A stretch of DNA of 64,000 bases, taken from the NCBI GenBank assembly GCA_003229305.1, contig QIDH01000058.1:1-64000 (forward strand). The letters are read 5' to 3'. Of the stretch, positions 37,240-49,238 are shown one piece after another. Below the pieces are notes generated by a model. It saw only the letters and a list, made by a program, of their open reading frames with translations. It was not told the DNA's origin and ran no database searches. Source of the DNA: Acidimicrobiia bacterium. GTDB taxonomy: Bacteria > Actinomycetota > Acidimicrobiia > Spongiisociales > Spongiisociaceae. The first letter of the stretch is position 1. Every line of letters starts with the position of its first letter. Both the position numbers and the translations under genes were made by a program.

Positions 37240-39176
37240 CAGTCGGCATCCACGCCGGCGACCAGGGGCGTTGGACTGCCACCAAGGAGCTGCGTCAGGA
37301 TCCGGGCGGCGGCCGGGGCCGCTACTGCACCTCCCGAACCTCCCTCGTCAACCATCACCACAACAACGAACTCAGGGTTGCTGATTGGGGCAACGCCGGC
37401 GAACCAGGCCGTTGCTGCGTGCCGTAGCCCCTCTGCATCAACGAAACCCTGAGCGGTACCGGTCTTGCCTCCCATTTGGAGCTCGAGACCGTCCAGCCCT
37501 GAAAAGGCGGCCGCGGCCGTTCCGCCTGTGCGAACCACCGAACCCATGTCGGCCAATAGGCTCGCAACGACGGACGGGTCGATTTCTGGGGTCCGCAATG
37601 GGCGTGGCCCAAAATCTCTCACAATCTCGCCGTTGGCATCCACGATCTTGTCTACAACCTGGGGTTGGTAGACGGTGCCGCCGTTGACCATCGTCGCGTA
37701 TGCGGTGGCCAGCTGAATCGGCGTGACAAGAATCGATCCCTGCCCCACAGCCAAGTTCATCAGATCGCCACCAAGCCAGCCCTCCTGCCTGACCCGCCAT
37801 GGCTGCGTGACCTGCCACTCGTCGAAGAGTTCACGGTCTGGCAGGATGCCGGCGGTCTCGAACGGGAGATCGACCTGGGTCCTGCGCCCAAACCCAAGCA
37901 CCGATGCCCAGTCTTGAAGGATATCTTCGTCTTCTGTGCCCTTGAAATCGCGCCAGATCGAGAGGGCGAGCTCCCAGAAGTAGATATTGCACGACCGTCG
38001 AAAAGCGTCGTGGATGTTCTGGAACCCGTCTGACGCCCTCGTCCAGTTCTGGTAGACGAGCTGGGAGTCGTCCACGAAGTCGGCCCTCAGCTGAGCAGAA
38101 CACTCGATCGTCTGCTCTACGCTCGTCGTATCCCTAGGAAATATGCCTTCCATCATCGCGGTGATGTAGGTGACGGCTTTGAAAGTCGACGCCGGCGGCT
38201 TTAGACCTTGTATCGCCAGGTTGTTGAAGGCGAAGTCCTCGGAAAGGCTCGCGAACTCGTCCTCACCGATGCCGCCGACAAAGGCCTGGGGCTCAAACGA
38301 CGGATACGAGCCCATGGCAACGATCTCGCCAGTGTCAACCCTCATCACCAGCGCCGTCGCTCGCTCCGTCGGCAGCGTTCTCCTATCGGCCGGTTCCTTT
38401 TCGTCCTTGCGGTCTTGAGCGAGCACAATGACGTCGGCCAGGATCTGTTCGACGACCCGCTGAGTGACCGAATCGATCGTTAGCCAGAGGGTATCTCCCT
38501 GAACCGGATCGGATGCGTCCACCTGGTCGAGGATGTCTCCCTGGGCGTTGATCGTGTATCTGACCAGGCCTGGGGTTCCCTGCAGAAATGTGTCGTATTC
38601 TCGTTCCACACCAAGCTTGCCAACGACAACGTTGGGATCGAGGTCTGGGTTCCGCTCCAGATCACCACTCGAGGGAAGGCCTATGTGGCCAAGCACGTGG
38701 GCCATCAAAGAGCCTTCGAGGTAGAGGCGCTCTGGCAAGGCCTCGACAGTGACACCAGGCAGATCGAGACGCTGCTCCAAAACCGTGTATGCCATGTCTG
38801 CGGTGATATCCATGTCCGAAATGAAGGCGACCTGGCCACTGCCGGCCCTCTCCAATTCGGATCGAATCACGATTGGGCCGACTTCGAGAATCGCCGACAG
38901 CCGCGAAACCACCTGATCCTCGGCTTCGTTGCTGAGTACGGCTCGGTCCACGACAACTACCAGCTCTGAGCGGCTGGTCGCAAGAGGGATCCCGTTGGCA
39001 TCGACTATGTCGCCCCTCGGAGCGATCTGGGATTCCGTAGCGATGGTGCTGTTTTCCGCCGCTGCCGCATAGAGGGCTCCTTCAGCGAGTTGAACAAACC
39101 ACAAGCGGACAAACAACACCGAAAGCAGGCCGGCAAAAACCACGCCAAGGGTTGCTAGACGCCAACCAAACCTCAT
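37239..39176 (-). CDS. mrdA: Penicillin-binding protein 2
   Basis: LKPPASTFKAVTYI (SXXK), MGGKTGTAQGF (KTG), N-terminal TM plus PBP dimer region. Confidence 0.94.
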   Translation of the reverse strand: MRFGWRLATLGVVFAGLLSVLFVRLWFVQLAEGALYAAAAENSTIATESQIAPRGDIVDANGIPLATSRSELVVVVDRAVLSNEAEDQVVSRLSAILEVGPIVIRSELERAGSGQVAFISDMDITADMAYTVLEQRLDLPGVTVEALPERLYLEGSLMAHVLGHIGLPSSGDLERNPDLDPNVVVGKLGVEREYDTFLQGTPGLVRYTINAQGDILDQVDASDPVQGDTLWLTIDSVTQRVVEQILADVIVLAQDRKDEKEPADRRTLPTERATALVMRVDTGEIVAMGSYPSFEPQAFVGGIGEDEFASLSEDFAFNNLAIQGLKPPASTFKAVTYITAMMEGIFPRDTTSVEQTIECSAQLRADFVDDSQLVYQNWTRASDGFQNIHDAFRRSCNIYFWELALSIWRDFKGTEDEDILQDWASVLGFGRRTQVDLPFETAGILPDRELFDEWQVTQPWRVRQEGWLGGDLMNLAVGQGSILVTPIQLATAYATMVNGGTVYQPQVVDKIVDANGEIVRDFGPRPLRTPEIDPSVVASLLADMGSVVRTGGTAAAAFSGLDGLELQMGGKTGTAQGFVDAEGLRHAATAWFAGVAPISNPEFVVVVMVDEGGSGGAVAAPAAARILTQLLGGSPTPLVAGVDAD

Positions 39177-39682
39177 AGAAGCGACACCTTGTGGTGCCGA
39201 TCGTCTCCGATGTACGACGTCACCAGCGGCAATACTGCCAAACCGAGAATCACGTTGTAGACAGGGACCAACAAGAGTGACCTCTGAACCTCAGGATCGT
39301 TGAGCATTCCCTGACCGAACAGAGTACCCACGACTGCAACCAACAGGACACCAAGGAGAGAGAGCAAGCCGACCGCAATCCCTGTTGCAACTGGGCTGAA
39401 GTCGTAACGATCCCTAGTCCGGACTCCGACCAGGGCCACGAGGGTGAACGACAGAGCCTGGAGGCCGAGCGGGGCTGAGCCAAACAGGTCGATCAGCACC
39501 CCACCGGTGAATCCGAGTAATACTGCCGGCTCCGAATCCAGCCAGCGGATACAGGCTATGACCGTCACAAGCACGATGTCCCCCGCCACGTCGAGGGGAC
39601 GCACCCTTGCGAACAGAGTCGTCTGCAGAAGCACCGCGAGCACGACGGACAGCAGCGAAAAGCCGATCTCACGCGTTTGCAT
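39173..39682 (-). CDS. mreD: Rod shape-determining protein MreD
   Basis: Five hydrophobic segments, GFTGGVLIDLFGSAPLGLQAL; between mreC and mrdA. Confidence 0.88.
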   Translation of the reverse strand: MQTREIGFSLLSVVLAVLLQTTLFARVRPLDVAGDIVLVTVIACIRWLDSEPAVLLGFTGGVLIDLFGSAPLGLQALSFTLVALVGVRTRDRYDFSPVATGIAVGLLSLLGVLLVAVVGTLFGQGMLNDPEVQRSLLLVPVYNVILGLAVLPLVTSYIGDDRHHKVSLL

Positions 39683-40631
39683 CTGGGTCCTGCTCGCCTT
39701 CGCCTGACTCGTCGCCAGGGATCGTGGTCGCGGTCGGCTCGCCGTCTGTTGACTCCTCGACGATGGGATCCTCTTCAACTGGAACCGCAGTATCGGGCGG
39801 CCACGGGATGATCGAGACGAACGTCAGGCGTTCGATGTCGGCGAGCGGCGCTACCTCGACCTCGAACTGTCCTGCTACCGGAGCGGCAGATTCGAGGGCC
39901 GTGCCGACCAGCAGCCCCCTCGGGTATTGCGTGGATGACTCGTAAGGTCCGTAGGTTCTGAGCAGATCTCCCTGAACCACCAGCGTGGCCGTGTCAGAGA
40001 ACACCCGAAGGGTCAACGAACCGTTACCGCCTGCCTGAACGAGACCACGGGTCTGGTCCTCGAGCAAGACGACGATCCCTGGTGCGTTGGGCGAAGTAAT
40101 GGGAACAATCGACGAATTCGCCTCTGACACCTCGGCGACGACACCGACCAGGGCGCCCTCTGCGTCGACCACAGGCTGGCCAACGGCCACACCGTCCACC
40201 GTCCCCTTGTCCACGGTGAACGCGAAATCGAGCGTACCTCCCCTTCCGGTGACTTCGGCAGCAATTCCAACGTCTTCCAGGTCGTCCGGCAAGTCAAGGC
40301 CAAGCAGGTCGCGTAGCGCTCCGTTCTCGTTGGTGATCGTGTCCACCTGGGCGACGTTCTGCTCGAGCTCGGTGATGCGATCGCGCAATCTGGCGTTCTC
40401 TTCTCGGAGTCCCGCAAGATTGGCCAAGCCGTCCGCAAAGTCGACGATCGGATCAACAACCTTGTTGAGCAGGCCCTGGACAGGAGAGGCCAAGCTCTGT
40501 GCGCCGCTGCGAAGCGTGCCGGCGACGCCTTCGCTTGAAGATCTTATGTCGAATGTCATGAGGAGGAACGACAGAACGACCAGGCTCGTGGCCACAACGG
40601 CCGAACGATCGGTTCGACCGTACGGTCTCAT
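39669..40631 (-). CDS. mreC: Rod shape-determining protein MreC
   Basis: TM + coiled coil (LREENARLRDRITELEQNV) + VTGRGGTLDFAFTVDKGTVDGVAVGQPVVDAEGALVG. Confidence 0.93.
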   Translation of the reverse strand: MRPYGRTDRSAVVATSLVVLSFLLMTFDIRSSSEGVAGTLRSGAQSLASPVQGLLNKVVDPIVDFADGLANLAGLREENARLRDRITELEQNVAQVDTITNENGALRDLLGLDLPDDLEDVGIAAEVTGRGGTLDFAFTVDKGTVDGVAVGQPVVDAEGALVGVVAEVSEANSSIVPITSPNAPGIVVLLEDQTRGLVQAGGNGSLTLRVFSDTATLVVQGDLLRTYGPYESSTQYPRGLLVGTALESAAPVAGQFEVEVAPLADIERLTFVSIIPWPPDTAVPVEEDPIVEESTDGEPTATTIPGDESGEGEQDPDANA

Positions 40632-40692
40632 GGGCGCGCCCCAGGCAGGTCACCAGATACGCCGGGTTCCGGCCTCGTAGTCTGCACTTCTA

Positions 40693-41724
40693 TCAGGGAC
40701 GACTCGAAGACACCAGCACGCTGTGAAGCAGTTCGAATTCCTCGAGACACTTGCCAGAACCGATAACGACCGACTGCAGCGGACGATCGGTTGTCACGAT
40801 CGGCATGCCGGTCTCGTATGCGAGCCTGTGGTCCAACCCCCGCAGCAATGCGCCACCACCGGTTATCACAATTCCGTGCTCCATGATGTCGGCGGCCAAC
40901 TCAGGAGGGGTCTTGTCAAGCGTGTATTTCACTGCGTCGACGACCGACTGGACCGGCTCTTCGACGGCCTCACGAATCTCCGGACTCGAAAGCAGGACTG
41001 TTTTGGGTAGACCTGAGATAAGGTCTCGACCCCTGACCTCCGCGCTGGGTTCCTCCGGATATGGGAAGGCCGAGCCGATCGCCATCTTGATCTGTTCGGC
41101 CGTTCGTTCGCCCAGCAACAAATTGTATTCCTTCTTGACCCAGTCGATTATCGCCTCGTCGAGTTCGTCACCACCCACCCTGACGCTCCTGGACACCACG
41201 ATTCCGCCGAGAGAAATGACCGCAACCTCGGTCGTACCGCCTCCGATGTCGACGATCATTGATCCAGCCGGTTCATGCACCGGCATGCCTGAGCCGATGG
41301 CGGCCGCCATTGGCTCTTCGATCGTATAGGCCCGTCTGGCACCAGCGTGATATGCAGCTTCTTCCACCGCTCTGCGCTCGACCCCTGTGATCCCTGACGG
41401 CACACAGATGACGATGCGAGGCTTGGCCCACCGGCGCCTGTGGACCTTCTGGATGAAGTAGCGCAACATCTTTTCTGTTATGTCGAAATCGGCGATGACC
41501 CCATCACGGAGTGGCCGGATCGCCCTTATATGCGAAGGGGTCCTGCCAATCATCCGTTTGGCCTCCATCCCGACCGCCAGCGCCTGGTTGGTCTCCGTAT
41601 TGATGGCGACAACCGACGGCTCATTCAGGATGATGCCGCGGTTGCGAACGAATACAAGTGTGTTGGCGGTCCCTAGATCTACGGCCATGTCCTGGCCAGC
41701 AAAGGAAAAGGGGCTGTCAGCCAT
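40693..41724 (-). CDS. mreB: Rod shape-determining protein MreB
   Basis: [50 protein letters not shown]. Confidence 0.97.
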   Translation of the reverse strand: MADSPFSFAGQDMAVDLGTANTLVFVRNRGIILNEPSVVAINTETNQALAVGMEAKRMIGRTPSHIRAIRPLRDGVIADFDITEKMLRYFIQKVHRRRWAKPRIVICVPSGITGVERRAVEEAAYHAGARRAYTIEEPMAAAIGSGMPVHEPAGSMIVDIGGGTTEVAVISLGGIVVSRSVRVGGDELDEAIIDWVKKEYNLLLGERTAEQIKMAIGSAFPYPEEPSAEVRGRDLISGLPKTVLLSSPEIREAVEEPVQSVVDAVKYTLDKTPPELAADIMEHGIVITGGGALLRGLDHRLAYETGMPIVTTDRPLQSVVIGSGKCLEEFELLHSVLVSSSRP

Positions 41725-41808
41725 ACCTACCCCGAGGGTTGATTACGCACCGTGGAGTCTAGTTGGATCGGCGGCGATAGCCAGACGAGTTGTTTTTTGG
41801 CATCTCGA

Positions 41809-42213
41809 TCACGAAAACCAGATGGCCAGCTCTCGAACCGCGCTGTCGAGCGAATCGCTCCCATGCACGAGATTCTCCTGAACCTCCGTCGCGTGATCAC
41901 CACGTATCGAGCCAGGCGACGCCTCGGCAGGATTCGTTACGCCAATCGTCAACCTCGCAGCCGAGACTGCCGATTCTCCTGACCACTCCATCGCCATCAC
42001 CGGGCCAGAGGTGATGAACTCGATCAGCGAACCGTAGAACGGTTTGCCATCATGCTCTGCGTAGTGGCGTCCGGCGAGTTCCTCGCTCGGTGTCAACAAA
42101 TGGGCCCGTTCAAGGCGAAAACCTTTGCGTTCAAATCGGGAGATTACCTCACCAATCAGGCCACGTCTCACGCCATCTGGTTTCACCATGATGAAAGTCT
42201 TCTCGGATGCCAT
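41809..42213 (-). CDS. ndk: Nucleoside diphosphate kinase
   Basis: [47 protein letters not shown]. Confidence 0.97.
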   Translation of the reverse strand: MASEKTFIMVKPDGVRRGLIGEVISRFERKGFRLERAHLLTPSEELAGRHYAEHDGKPFYGSLIEFITSGPVMAMEWSGESAVSAARLTIGVTNPAEASPGSIRGDHATEVQENLVHGSDSLDSAVRELAIWFS

Positions 42214-42311
42214 GCGGCCAATCCCTCGTTCGATGTCGGCGTACGATCCTACAGGTGCTCCGGCGATCAGGAGCCGGTCTGGGTCGATTGGTTTCGGTCG
42301 GGTCGGGTCAG

Positions 42312-43616
42312 TCAGGTCAGCGACATCAGAACGGGACGCGCTTCGCCAATTACATATAGAGATCCGGTCACCAAGAGGGCGCCATCACGTTCGGTGATCG
42401 CCAAGGCCTCGGCCACGGCCTGACCTACGCCTGGGACAACGATTACTTCGTCTGATTCTGTCAACACGCTGCGAACAGAATCTTCGAGCACCTCTGGATC
42501 GGTGGCACGCGGAGAGTCGGCCGCAGTCACGATTGCCGTCCCGATCAGGCCATCGAGGTGCGCCAACATACCTCTTACGTCTTTGTCATCCAGTATCCCG
42601 ATCACGAGATTCCACCGATAGTCATCGAACTCCTCCACGATGGTCTCGGCCAACGCTCGCATCGCCTGCTCGTTGTGCGCCCCGTCGACCAACACGAGCG
42701 GATCTCGGCTGATGACCTCGATCCGACCAGGAGAACGGACTTCTGCAACACCTTGGCGTACCGCATCCTCAGATAGTGGTCGCCCGAAGATTTCCTCGGC
42801 GGCGGCAATCGCCACTGCCAAATTGCTGACCTGGTGTCGACCGTATAGGGGCAGGGCAACGCCTGAGTACTTCTCATGGACACCCTGGATATCCGCGAGA
42901 TGCCCGCCAACGGCGGCGAAATCCTCGGCGACCGAAAAATCACGATCGAGTGCCCGCCAGCTTGCTCCCACGTCTGCCGCTCTCCTGGCCGCCATCTCGG
43001 AGACCACTTCGGGGACATCACCGGTGATCAGGGTGGCTCCTGGCTTCACAATTGCCAGCTTCTCGGCAGCGATCGACTCGATCGTGTTACCGAGATACTC
43101 TGTGTGATCGATGGCGACAGACGTCAGCACTGCGACCTGCGCGTCTGCAACGTTCGTTGCATCCAGTCGACCGCCGAGCCCGACCTCAATCACCGCGATG
43201 TCCACGGCATTGGTCGCGAAGAAGGCGAAGGCTCCAGCCGCAGACAGCTCGAAATAGGTTGCCCTCTCGCCAGTGCGCCTTTCCAGCAGGTCCACGAAGG
43301 GCGCGACGTCTGCAATGGCCTCCGCAAACTCCTCTCGACTGGCCACCTCGCTCGCAATCGCGAACCTCTCCTCGATACGTTCGAGGTGAGGAGAAGTGAA
43401 GGTTCCTATCTTTAGACCGTGGGCCGTGAGGATCGAGGTGATGATCCTGGCGACGGTGGTTTTTCCATTGGTGCCTGTGACGTGCACCATCGCCATCGAA
43501 TCCTGCGGCCGACCCATCAGATCCAGGAGCTCTCTGATGCGATCCAGGCCAGGCCTGACTCCGAGGCCTACATGGGAATCCAGGTACTCAACCGCCTGCT
43601 CGTAGGTCTCGATCAT
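42312..43616 (-). CDS. folC: Bifunctional folylpolyglutamate synthase/dihydrofolate synthase
   Basis: [50 protein letters not shown]. Confidence 0.95.
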   Translation of the reverse strand: MIETYEQAVEYLDSHVGLGVRPGLDRIRELLDLMGRPQDSMAMVHVTGTNGKTTVARIITSILTAHGLKIGTFTSPHLERIEERFAIASEVASREEFAEAIADVAPFVDLLERRTGERATYFELSAAGAFAFFATNAVDIAVIEVGLGGRLDATNVADAQVAVLTSVAIDHTEYLGNTIESIAAEKLAIVKPGATLITGDVPEVVSEMAARRAADVGASWRALDRDFSVAEDFAAVGGHLADIQGVHEKYSGVALPLYGRHQVSNLAVAIAAAEEIFGRPLSEDAVRQGVAEVRSPGRIEVISRDPLVLVDGAHNEQAMRALAETIVEEFDDYRWNLVIGILDDKDVRGMLAHLDGLIGTAIVTAADSPRATDPEVLEDSVRSVLTESDEVIVVPGVGQAVAEALAITERDGALLVTGSLYVIGEARPVLMSLT

Positions 43617-46213
43617 TCGCCGAGGTCTGCCAGTTGGGCGACCAACCGATCAATGATCGATCTAGCTTCGGCAGCTTTGCCCTCTTCCTTCGCAACAACC
43701 TCCGCAGGCGCCTTGTGTCGGAACGTGGAGTTGCCAAGTTTGGCCTCCGCCTTGCTCAGATCGACTCTTGTCGCTGCCAGGCGCTTGAGCACCCGTTCGC
43801 GTTCCGCCTCCAGGTCGATCAACCCCTCAAGGGCTACAAAGACCTGGACCGGCCCTGCGACAACGCGTGAATAGCCCTCCTCTGAATCCCGAGTTCCTTC
43901 CAGGAGTGTCGCCGAGGCCAGGGACTCGAGCTGGGTACGCCACCAGGGTTCCACCAATCCGTCCGGGTCGTCGAGGATCGGTGCCAAGGGTTGGCGAGGT
44001 GAGATGGCGTGATCTGATCGGAATCGGCGAATACCCGAAACCAACTCTTGCAACCTGTCGACGTTCAAGGGGGCCTCGACCTCAAGAGGTGTTGGCCATT
44101 TGGCCGTGATCAGCAAGCCGTCAGCCACCAGGTGAGACCAAAGCTCCTCGGTGACGAACGGAATGGCAGGATGAAAATATTTCAGAATGTCCCTGAGCAC
44201 GACTCCCAGGGTCGCCTTCGTATTGGAGGCCATGGCTCCGTCGCCCTGCAGAGCAGGTTTGGCCATCTCCAGGTACCAGTCGAACACCTCTGACCAGGCG
44301 AATGAGTACAGAGCGGAAAACGCATCGGAGAACCGATATTCTTCCATCAGCCGATCAACCTCAGTCCCAACTGTCGCCAGCCGCGCCAAGATCCATCGAT
44401 CCTCTGGACTTGGATTATCCGGATATCCACCGCTCGATGGTGTCTCACCTATATCCAGGTATTGGCGGGCGAACCGCACCGCGTTCCAAAGTTTGTTAGC
44501 AAACCTCCGAGCCGCGTCGACCCATTCTTCATTGAATGGGACATCGTGGCCTGGGGCTGCCGCTTGGAGAAGGCTGAGCCTCACAGCGTCGGTGCCATAG
44601 GCCTGCGCGAGCTCACGTGGATCGACCGCGTTCCCGCTCGATTTTGACATTTTCGAGCCGTCGGCGGCGCGTACCAGACCGTGGATCACAACGTCTGAAA
44701 AAGGTGCCTCACCTGTGAACCGCAGGCCCATCATCATCATCCTGGCCACCCAGAAAAAGATGATGTCAAACCCGGTCACGAGAACGTCTGTTGGGTAGAA
44801 ACGCTCCAGGTCGTCTGTCTCGTTCGGCCACCCCAGTGTCGAAAACGGCCACAGGGCACTCGAGAACCAGGTGTCGAGCACGTCCTCATCCGGTCGGAAC
44901 GCCGAACCGCCGCACTCCTCGCACTCCGTTGGCGGCTGAGCGGACACCACGACGCGGCCGTCGGCCTCGCAGTAGAAGGCGGGAATCCGGTGACCCCACC
45001 AGAGTTGTCGGCTCACGCACCAGTCCCGCAGATTCTCCATCCAGTGGAAATAGTTCTTCTCCCACCGCTGTGGAACGAAGCGGGTCTTGCCCTCCCTGAC
45101 AGCGGCGATCGCCGGGCCAACGAGGTCCTCGACCTTCACGAACCACTGGGTCGACAGCAACGGCTCGACCACCTGGCCACTCCTCGAACAGTGCCCGACG
45201 CTATGTCGATGGGGTTCGACTTTCACCAAAAAGCCCCCTGCCTCCAGAGCCTCCTTTACGGCCAGGCGTGCTTCGAAACGATCGAGCCCGGCGAACTCTC
45301 CGGCGGCTTCAGTCATGGCCGCGTCCTCACCGATCACCGCAATGGCCTCGAGGCCTGCTCGCTGACCGATCTCGAAATCCATGGGATCGTGAGCCGGTGT
45401 CACCTTGACGGCCCCCGTCCCGAATCCGATCTCGACCGCCTTGTCCCCAACAATCGGAATCTCCCGACCCATCAACGGAAGGAGCAGCTTGGAGCCGATC
45501 AGATGCTGGTATCGCTCATCTTCAGGATGCACGGCAACCGCAGTGTCGCCGAGCATGGTCTCGGTCCGAGTGGTCGCCACAGTGATCGAACCGTTGCCGT
45601 CGACCAGTGGATAGGCGATGAACACGAGCTCGCCATCGACGTCCTTGTAGTCGACCTCGATCTCTGACAGGGCGGTCTGCAAGCCTGGCGACCAGTTGAT
45701 GATTCGCTGACCCCGATAGATCAGGCCTTCTTCATACAGGCGAATGAACACGGTCGTGACCGCATCCGACAAGCCCTCGTCCAGCGTGAAGCGCTCCCTC
45801 GACCAGTCGCAGGAGAATCCCAACGTGCGCATCTGGTCACTGATACTTCCACCGAACAACGCCTTCCAACGCCAGATCTGTTCTACGAACTTGTCTCGGC
45901 CCATTTCGTGGCGATCCAGGCCTTCATTCGCCAGGTCTTGCTCAACCACCATTTGCGTGGCGATCCCGGCGTGATCCATGCCTGGCACCCACAACGCCGC
46001 ATAGCCCTGCATGCGGCGGCGACGGATGATGACATCCTGGATCGAGAGATCCAGGGCATGACCCATATGAAGCACCCCGGTCACGTTCGGTGGAGGGATG
46101 ACGATCGTAAAGGGATCGCCATCGGGATTTATTTCAGGTCGAAACGAACCTGACGACTCCCACAATTCATACCAACGTTGCTCGACTGCTTTCGGATCGT
46201 ACGTGGATTCCAT
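43613..46213 (-). CDS. valS: Valine--tRNA ligase
   Basis: [16 protein letters not shown] (HIGH), [11 protein letters not shown] (KMSKS), C-terminal coiled coil. Confidence 0.98.
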   Translation of the reverse strand: MESTYDPKAVEQRWYELWESSGSFRPEINPDGDPFTIVIPPPNVTGVLHMGHALDLSIQDVIIRRRRMQGYAALWVPGMDHAGIATQMVVEQDLANEGLDRHEMGRDKFVEQIWRWKALFGGSISDQMRTLGFSCDWSRERFTLDEGLSDAVTTVFIRLYEEGLIYRGQRIINWSPGLQTALSEIEVDYKDVDGELVFIAYPLVDGNGSITVATTRTETMLGDTAVAVHPEDERYQHLIGSKLLLPLMGREIPIVGDKAVEIGFGTGAVKVTPAHDPMDFEIGQRAGLEAIAVIGEDAAMTEAAGEFAGLDRFEARLAVKEALEAGGFLVKVEPHRHSVGHCSRSGQVVEPLLSTQWFVKVEDLVGPAIAAVREGKTRFVPQRWEKNYFHWMENLRDWCVSRQLWWGHRIPAFYCEADGRVVVSAQPPTECEECGGSAFRPDEDVLDTWFSSALWPFSTLGWPNETDDLERFYPTDVLVTGFDIIFFWVARMMMMGLRFTGEAPFSDVVIHGLVRAADGSKMSKSSGNAVDPRELAQAYGTDAVRLSLLQAAAPGHDVPFNEEWVDAARRFANKLWNAVRFARQYLDIGETPSSGGYPDNPSPEDRWILARLATVGTEVDRLMEEYRFSDAFSALYSFAWSEVFDWYLEMAKPALQGDGAMASNTKATLGVVLRDILKYFHPAIPFVTEELWSHLVADGLLITAKWPTPLEVEAPLNVDRLQELVSGIRRFRSDHAISPRQPLAPILDDPDGLVEPWWRTQLESLASATLLEGTRDSEEGYSRVVAGPVQVFVALEGLIDLEAERERVLKRLAATRVDLSKAEAKLGNSTFRHKAPAEVVAKEEGKAAEARSIIDRLVAQLADLGE

Positions 46214-46296
46214 AACGACCTTTGCTAGTCAGTGAAGCCGGTTCTGATGGGCCGGCGGCGGCAGAATACCAAGAGGGCGAGCGCCGGGTGCTTCTT

Positions 46297-47211
46297 CTAG
46301 CCGGCCCTGGCCGCCACGAAGGCTTTTACGGCGCCGACGATGGTCAGAAGACCTGCGATGGCGAAGCCGGCGACCAGCAGAGGGGCGTCCTGGTCAGCCA
46401 CTCCGTCGATGATGTCACCTGCCGATGGAAGAGCGACCCGCTCACCTCCGGCCTGATCGGCGGCCTGGCCGCCACTCTCGCCGCCAGCCGATTCGCCGGC
46501 CGCCGATGGGCTCGTGGTCGTCGTGGTCGTCTCAGCCTCAGCCACAAGCCCGTCGTCCAGCGCGGCAGAGGTCGTCGGCGTCGTATCACTGTTTGGCGGC
46601 TCTTCGACAATGGACGTCGAGGTGACCCCCTGGTCCCCGGTAGTGGTTGTTGTGATTGGCACCGAGGTCGATGTGGTCGCAGTCGAAGTCGCCGGCGGAA
46701 TTCGAGGCCCAATCGTGGTCGTTGTGCTGGAAGTGGCCGGCTGGAGACTCGTCGTCGTAGTGGTCGCAATCGTTGAAGTTGGCGGCGCAGGTTGGGTTGT
46801 AGGCGGGGGTTCGACAACGGTGGTCGTGGTAGGGGCAGAGGTGACCGTCGTTGTGCTGGGGACCGTCGTGGTCGTGGAGGTCCCGACGGTGGTGGTCGTC
46901 GTGGCAGCAGTGGTGGTTGTTGCGCCCGTTGTCGTCGTCTGGGCCTTGGTCGTAGATGTCGTGCTCGCTGGTCGGCTGTGGTGTGGATGCCCAGGCGGAT
47001 CGGTTGGCGAGGTCGTATGGGTCGTCACCGTAAGGGCCAAGACACCATCGCTGCAAGACACCTGGTCCGAGCACGCAGCAGCCGAGGCCGCCCCGACCCC
47101 CAACGCCAGTGAGGCCGCTCCAACCAGAATCAAGGCCGTCGCGGCCCCTATCACCCTGCGGATGTCGAGAGACATTCCGCACTTCCCTTCTCGCCAGTTC
47201 AGATCCAGCAC
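46297..47211 (-). CDS. Thr/Pro-rich low-complexity surface protein with C-terminal TM anchor
   Basis: Signal-like N-terminus; TTTTTT/STTTTV stalk; C-terminal DAPLLVAGFAIAGLLTIVGAVKAFVAARAG. Confidence 0.65.
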   Translation of the reverse strand: MLDLNWREGKCGMSLDIRRVIGAATALILVGAASLALGVGAASAAACSDQVSCSDGVLALTVTTHTTSPTDPPGHPHHSRPASTTSTTKAQTTTTGATTTTAATTTTTVGTSTTTTVPSTTTVTSAPTTTTVVEPPPTTQPAPPTSTIATTTTTSLQPATSSTTTTIGPRIPPATSTATTSTSVPITTTTTGDQGVTSTSIVEEPPNSDTTPTTSAALDDGLVAEAETTTTTTSPSAAGESAGGESGGQAADQAGGERVALPSAGDIIDGVADQDAPLLVAGFAIAGLLTIVGAVKAFVAARAG

Positions 47212-47347
47212 TATATCCCTGGCACGATCGGGCAGAATACTGCGCCGAAATCACAAGCTTGGAATTTTCGGGTAGGTATTGCCAAGAACTACCGGAAAAT
47301 GGGTCTGACGACCTATGAAAAAACTCCCCCTGAACACCCGATCGAGA

Positions 47348-48613
47348 TCAGGCTGATCGTTCTTGCGGCTCGTCGAGCTCATGAAGCGGGATGAGCGTCG
47401 GGTTCATGTTCGAGGACACGGCGTCTTCGTCGATCACCACGCGTCCAATATCCGAGCGAGAAGGCAGCTCGTACATGGTGTCGAGAAGCACTTCCTCCAT
47501 AATGGCGCGCAGCCCCCTCGCTCCTGTGCCACGCAACATCGCCTGATCGGCGATTGCGCCAAGTGCTTCCGGAGTAAACGCCAGTTCGACGCCGTCTAGC
47601 TCGAAAATGCGCGAATACTGCTTCACAAGAGAGTTCTTGGGCTGCTCGAGAATTTCGATCAGGGCGTCGAGTTCCAGATCATCAACCGTTGCAACAACCG
47701 GCAGCCGTCCGACGAATTCAGGAATGAGCCCATATTTCATCAAGTCTTCCGGCAGCACCTTGGCCAACAACTCACCAGGACGACTGTCTTCCCTCTGCCG
47801 AACGTCTGCGCCGAACCCGACCGCCCTGTTCCCGACGCGTTTGCCGATCACATCTTCGAGACCGGCAAACGCTCCCCCGCAAATGAACAGAACATTGCTG
47901 GTATCGATCTGGATGAACTCCTGGTGCGGATGTTTGCGGCCGCCCTGGGGCGGAACCGACGCGATTGTCCCCTCGAGGATCTTGAGCAGGGCCTGTTGTA
48001 CGCCTTCACCAGAAACGTCTCTTGTAATGGAGGGATTCTCGGCTTTACGAGCAATCTTGTCGATCTCGTCGATGTAGATAATGCCTTGTTCCGCTCGTTT
48101 TACATCGTAATCGGCGGCCTGGATCAGCTTCAGGAGGATGTTCTCCACGTCCTCACCGACGTACCCCGCCTCCGTCAAAGCGGTCGCGTCCGCGATGGCG
48201 AACGGAACGTTCAGCTGCCTGGCAAGCGTCTGGGCAAGCAACGTCTTGCCGCAGCCGGTCGGGCCGACCATCAAAATGTTTGACTTGGCCAACTCGACTT
48301 CGTCTCGCCTCGTTTGCCCAGCCCGTACCCGCTTGTAGTGGTTGTAGACGGCCACCGACAAAACCCTCTTGGCCCGAATTTGGCCGATGACATAGTCGTC
48401 CAGGAAGGCCAGGATGTCTGCTGGTTTCGGAAGTTCAGCGAATTCGAGTTCTTCGGTGGTCGAGAATTCCTCCTCGATGATCTCGTTGCAGAGATCGATG
48501 CACTCGTCGCAGATGTAGACGCCAGGGCCGGCTATCAGCTTCTTGACCTGCTTCTGCGATTTGCCGCAGAAACTGCACTTCAGGAGGTCGCCGCCCTCGC
48601 CGAACTTTGGCAC
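47348..48613 (-). CDS. clpX: ClpX ATPase subunit
   Basis: [33 protein letters not shown] zinc finger; [19 protein letters not shown]. Confidence 0.98.
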   Translation of the reverse strand: MPKFGEGGDLLKCSFCGKSQKQVKKLIAGPGVYICDECIDLCNEIIEEEFSTTEELEFAELPKPADILAFLDDYVIGQIRAKRVLSVAVYNHYKRVRAGQTRRDEVELAKSNILMVGPTGCGKTLLAQTLARQLNVPFAIADATALTEAGYVGEDVENILLKLIQAADYDVKRAEQGIIYIDEIDKIARKAENPSITRDVSGEGVQQALLKILEGTIASVPPQGGRKHPHQEFIQIDTSNVLFICGGAFAGLEDVIGKRVGNRAVGFGADVRQREDSRPGELLAKVLPEDLMKYGLIPEFVGRLPVVATVDDLELDALIEILEQPKNSLVKQYSRIFELDGVELAFTPEALGAIADQAMLRGTGARGLRAIMEEVLLDTMYELPSRSDIGRVVIDEDAVSSNMNPTLIPLHELDEPQERSA

Positions 48614-48614
48614 C

Positions 48615-49238
48615 TCAGGACCCGTCGCCGGTCACCGCCGCTAGCTCTCGGCGGCTCAGGATTTCATCGATGGCCCCGTACGCCTTTGCCTCTTCTGCGA
48701 GCATCCAAAAGTCTCTGTCGGTGTCGCTCGCGACCTTGTCGACGTCTTGGCCGGTGTGGTCTGAAAGGATCTGGTTCAACTGCTCACGCATCTTGAGAAT
48801 GAGTTTCGCCTGAATCTCGATGTCGGTTGCCTGGCCTTGGGCTCCGCCGTGTGGCTGGTGGAGCATCACCCTTGCATGGGGAAGGGCGAACCGCTTGCCC
48901 TTGGCGCCTCCGGCCAGGATGACGGCAGCCGCTGAGGCAGCCATACCCATGCACACCGTGTTCACCTCAGGCTTGATGTACTGCATCGTGTCGTAGATGG
49001 CGAACAAGCTCGTGATCGAACCGCCCGGAGAGTTGATGTACAGGAAGATGTCCTTGTCGGCATCCTCGGACTCGAGATGGAGCATCTGGGCCATGATCAG
49101 GTTGGCAACCGCATCGTCGATCGGTGTGCCCAAGAAAATTATTCGGTCCTTCAGCAATCGTGAGTAGATATCGAATGCCCGCTCGCCGCGGCTGGTCGTC
49201 TCGACAACGGTCGGGACCAGGTAGTTCTCAGCTCGCAT
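48615..49238 (-). CDS. clpP: ClpP protease subunit
   Basis: [54 protein letters not shown]; start at MRAENYLVP. Confidence 0.97.
   Translation of the reverse strand: MRAENYLVPTVVETTSRGERAFDIYSRLLKDRIIFLGTPIDDAVANLIMAQMLHLESEDADKDIFLYINSPGGSITSLFAIYDTMQYIKPEVNTVCMGMAASAAAVILAGGAKGKRFALPHARVMLHQPHGGAQGQATDIEIQAKLILKMREQLNQILSDHTGQDVDKVASDTDRDFWMLAEEAKAYGAIDEILSRRELAAVTGDGS

Noticed and set aside
46514-47275. 253-aa Val-rich plus-strand ORF
   Set aside because: Mirror of the Thr-rich repeat tract of the minus-strand CDS; composition-driven, no homology signal.
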